A stretch of 15,571 bases of DNA, taken from Betaproteobacteria bacterium. Its GTDB lineage: Bacteria > Pseudomonadota > Gammaproteobacteria > Burkholderiales > Burkholderiaceae_C. Positions 14,277-15,571 of this stretch are shown piece after piece. The DNA lies in NCBI GenBank assembly GCA_005882155.1, contig VBCQ01000012.1, positions 1 through 15,571 on the forward strand, read 5' to 3'. The notes beneath the pieces were generated by a model, which worked only from the letters and a program-made list of their open reading frames with translations, did not search any database and was not told the origin of the DNA. A program made the translations under genes and the position numbers. Position 1 is the first letter of the stretch. Each line of letters starts with the position of its first letter.

Positions 14277-15569
14277 CTAGCGCGGCAGCAAGCGCCGCAG
14301 CTCGCGGCCGATCTTCTCGACGCTGAGCGGCTTGGTCAGAAAGCCGTCCATGCCGACGTCTTCGCATGCCGCCTCCGACGTGCCGGCGGTCGCCGCGACG
14401 ATCGGGAAGCGCGGCAGCGTTCCCTCGCGCTGCAATGCGCGCAGGCGGCGCGTGGCTTCGATGCCGTCCATGCGCGGCATGTGGATGTCCATCAGCACGA
14501 AGTCGGGCGGCTCGCGCAGGCAGCTCTCGACGGCGTCGTCGCCATCGTCGGCGATGTCGACCTCGAGGCCGAGCACCTGCAGCAGCCCGGTCGCGACGAT
14601 CTGGTTGACGAGGTTGTCGTCGACGACGAGCGCTCGCCGGCGGCTCGCGAACGTCAGCGCGGCGGGCATCGTGTCGTCGGCCGGCGGATGTGCTTCGCCG
14701 TTGAGCTGGCGCGTGAAACGCACCAGCTCCGACGGACTGAACGGCCACGCGCGCACCTCGACGCCGGGCTCCGACGTTGCGAGCGAGGCCGACCCGAGTT
14801 GCGCCGCCAGCACGACTTGCGTCGACGCCGGCAGTTGCGACCACAGCCAACGCAGATGCGACAGCGCCAGGTTGGGGGATTCGTAAGCGACGACGAGCGA
14901 CGGGCGCGATGCTTCATCGGGCTGCTCGTCCAGGCGCGTCGCCGCTGCGTTCACGTCGGCGAAGATCTTCGTCGACCAGCCCAGTGCCTGCAGGCGGCGC
15001 TCGAGCGAGCGATAGGTGATCGAATCTTCACTGATCAGCCAGGCGCGGGCGCCACCGGCGTCGACGGCCGGCACGTCATGCGCGACCGCGCCGGGCATGC
15101 CGGCCGTCAGCGTGAACAACATGCCTTCGGTCGGAATGCTGACGAACGACAACTCACCGCCGACGGCGCTGCACACGCCGGTCGCAGCGCGCGAGTTCGC
15201 GGCCGATGCGTCACCTTCGACGCGCGGCTTTTCGTGCAGCTGCAGCCGGCCGAGCACATGCGTGATCACATCGTCGGGAACTGGCGTTCCGGTGCACGCC
15301 GCTTCGACGATCAGCCGGCACTGCGGCGTGCCGATGCAGTCGATATCGGCAGTAAAAAAAACAAAACCGCGATCGATGACCTCGACCGCGGCGCTGATCA
15401 CCTGGTGCAGCGCCAGACGCAATTCCTTCGCATCGCCGGCGACGTCGATCGGCGGACCGCGGTAGTCGAGCATGCATTGCACGCCCTTTGCTGCGGCGAT
15501 CGGCACGACATGTTGGCCGCTCTCAGCGAACAGGTCGCCGAGGATCGGTGGAGGCAGCGAAGCACGCAT
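14277..15569 (-). CDS. Hybrid sensor protein, C-terminal part, with degenerate kinase domain
   Basis: The gene probably runs off the right edge: the visible part starts inside an ATPase-like domain, and a dimerisation domain would be outside. The 430 visible residues hold three domains. Residues about 10-157 resemble the histidine kinase ATPase fold (GDAKELRLALHQV; GGELSFVSIPTEGMLFTL), but the N-box Asn is Ala60 and the G1 Asp is Ala90. Residues about 174-290 look like a receiver with an acidic pair (Glu181, Asp182), but the phospho-Asp position is Tyr229 and the Lys position is Trp275. Residues about 311-428 are a canonical receiver: Asp317/318, Asp361 in LMDIHMPRMDG, Thr394, Lys413. So only the last receiver looks able to accept phosphate. 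The ATG at 15569 may be internal. The assignment as a hybrid sensor is confident; loss of kinase activity is inferred. Confidence 0.88.
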   Translation of the reverse strand: MRASLPPPILGDLFAESGQHVVPIAAAKGVQCMLDYRGPPIDVAGDAKELRLALHQVISAAVEVIDRGFVFFTADIDCIGTPQCRLIVEAACTGTPVPDDVITHVLGRLQLHEKPRVEGDASAANSRAATGVCSAVGGELSFVSIPTEGMLFTLTAGMPGAVAHDVPAVDAGGARAWLISEDSITYRSLERRLQALGWSTKIFADVNAAATRLDEQPDEASRPSLVVAYESPNLALSHLRWLWSQLPASTQVVLAAQLGSASLATSEPGVEVRAWPFSPSELVRFTRQLNGEAHPPADDTMPAALTFASRRRALVVDDNLVNQIVATGLLQVLGLEVDIADDGDDAVESCLREPPDFVLMDIHMPRMDGIEATRRLRALQREGTLPRFPIVAATAGTSEAACEDVGMDGFLTKPLSVEKIGRELRRLLPR

Positions 15570-15571
15570 CT

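Overview
The window is GC-rich throughout, with dense codirectional and convergent genes and long antisense open frames caused by GC-biased codons. The gene families point to a betaproteobacterium, most likely Burkholderiales of the Rubrivivax/Leptothrix/Piscinibacter kind. That placement rests on the short FxSLFN...FPCDxxGHV protein at the left end, a DUF3016 protein, and a pair of C-run/G-run intergenic repeats. It is inference from family distribution, not a search. I see no rRNA, tRNA, CRISPR array, insertion sequence or prophage.

Left region (1-1480): a small conserved Burkholderiales-type protein, then an alpha/beta hydrolase with a possible lipoprotein signal. A convergent intergenic stretch follows, with a strong hairpin at each end and two C-run/G-run repeats between them.

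Central-left region (1476-7571) looks like one regulatory neighbourhood. A HxlR-type regulator is divergent from a secreted metallo-beta-lactamase-fold hydrolase with alkylsulfatase-like features. The hydrolase is followed on its strand by a secreted 506/494-residue protein with one EF-hand-like calcium loop. On the HxlR side lies a secreted 710-residue lipase-like alpha/beta hydrolase with two calcium loops. The shared gap carries an 8/9 inverted repeat that is a good HxlR operator candidate. The metallo-hydrolase gene is broken by what looks like a single-base loss in a short T run.

Central region (7572-9742): a short decayed fragment resembling the C-terminal end of a periplasmic solute-binding protein, then a membrane diguanylate cyclase with an intact GGEEF but a degenerate I-site and an unusual periplasmic beta-rich sensor. 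Next is an unrecognised 174-residue protein whose ribosome binding site is buried in a hairpin.

Right-central region (9758-12850): a TetR regulator divergent from an alpha/beta hydrolase-DoxX pair, with a PQQ-dependent sugar dehydrogenase-like gene downstream. The TetR/hydrolase gap has a perfect 16-bp palindrome overlapping the -10 box of an excellent sigma-70 promoter, and it abuts the hydrolase ATG.

Right end (12865-15571): a DUF3016 periplasmic protein, an unrecognised 248-residue protein with a proline-rich linker, and the C-terminal part of a hybrid sensor protein running off the window. The visible ATPase domain and first receiver of the sensor lack key residues, while the last receiver is intact.
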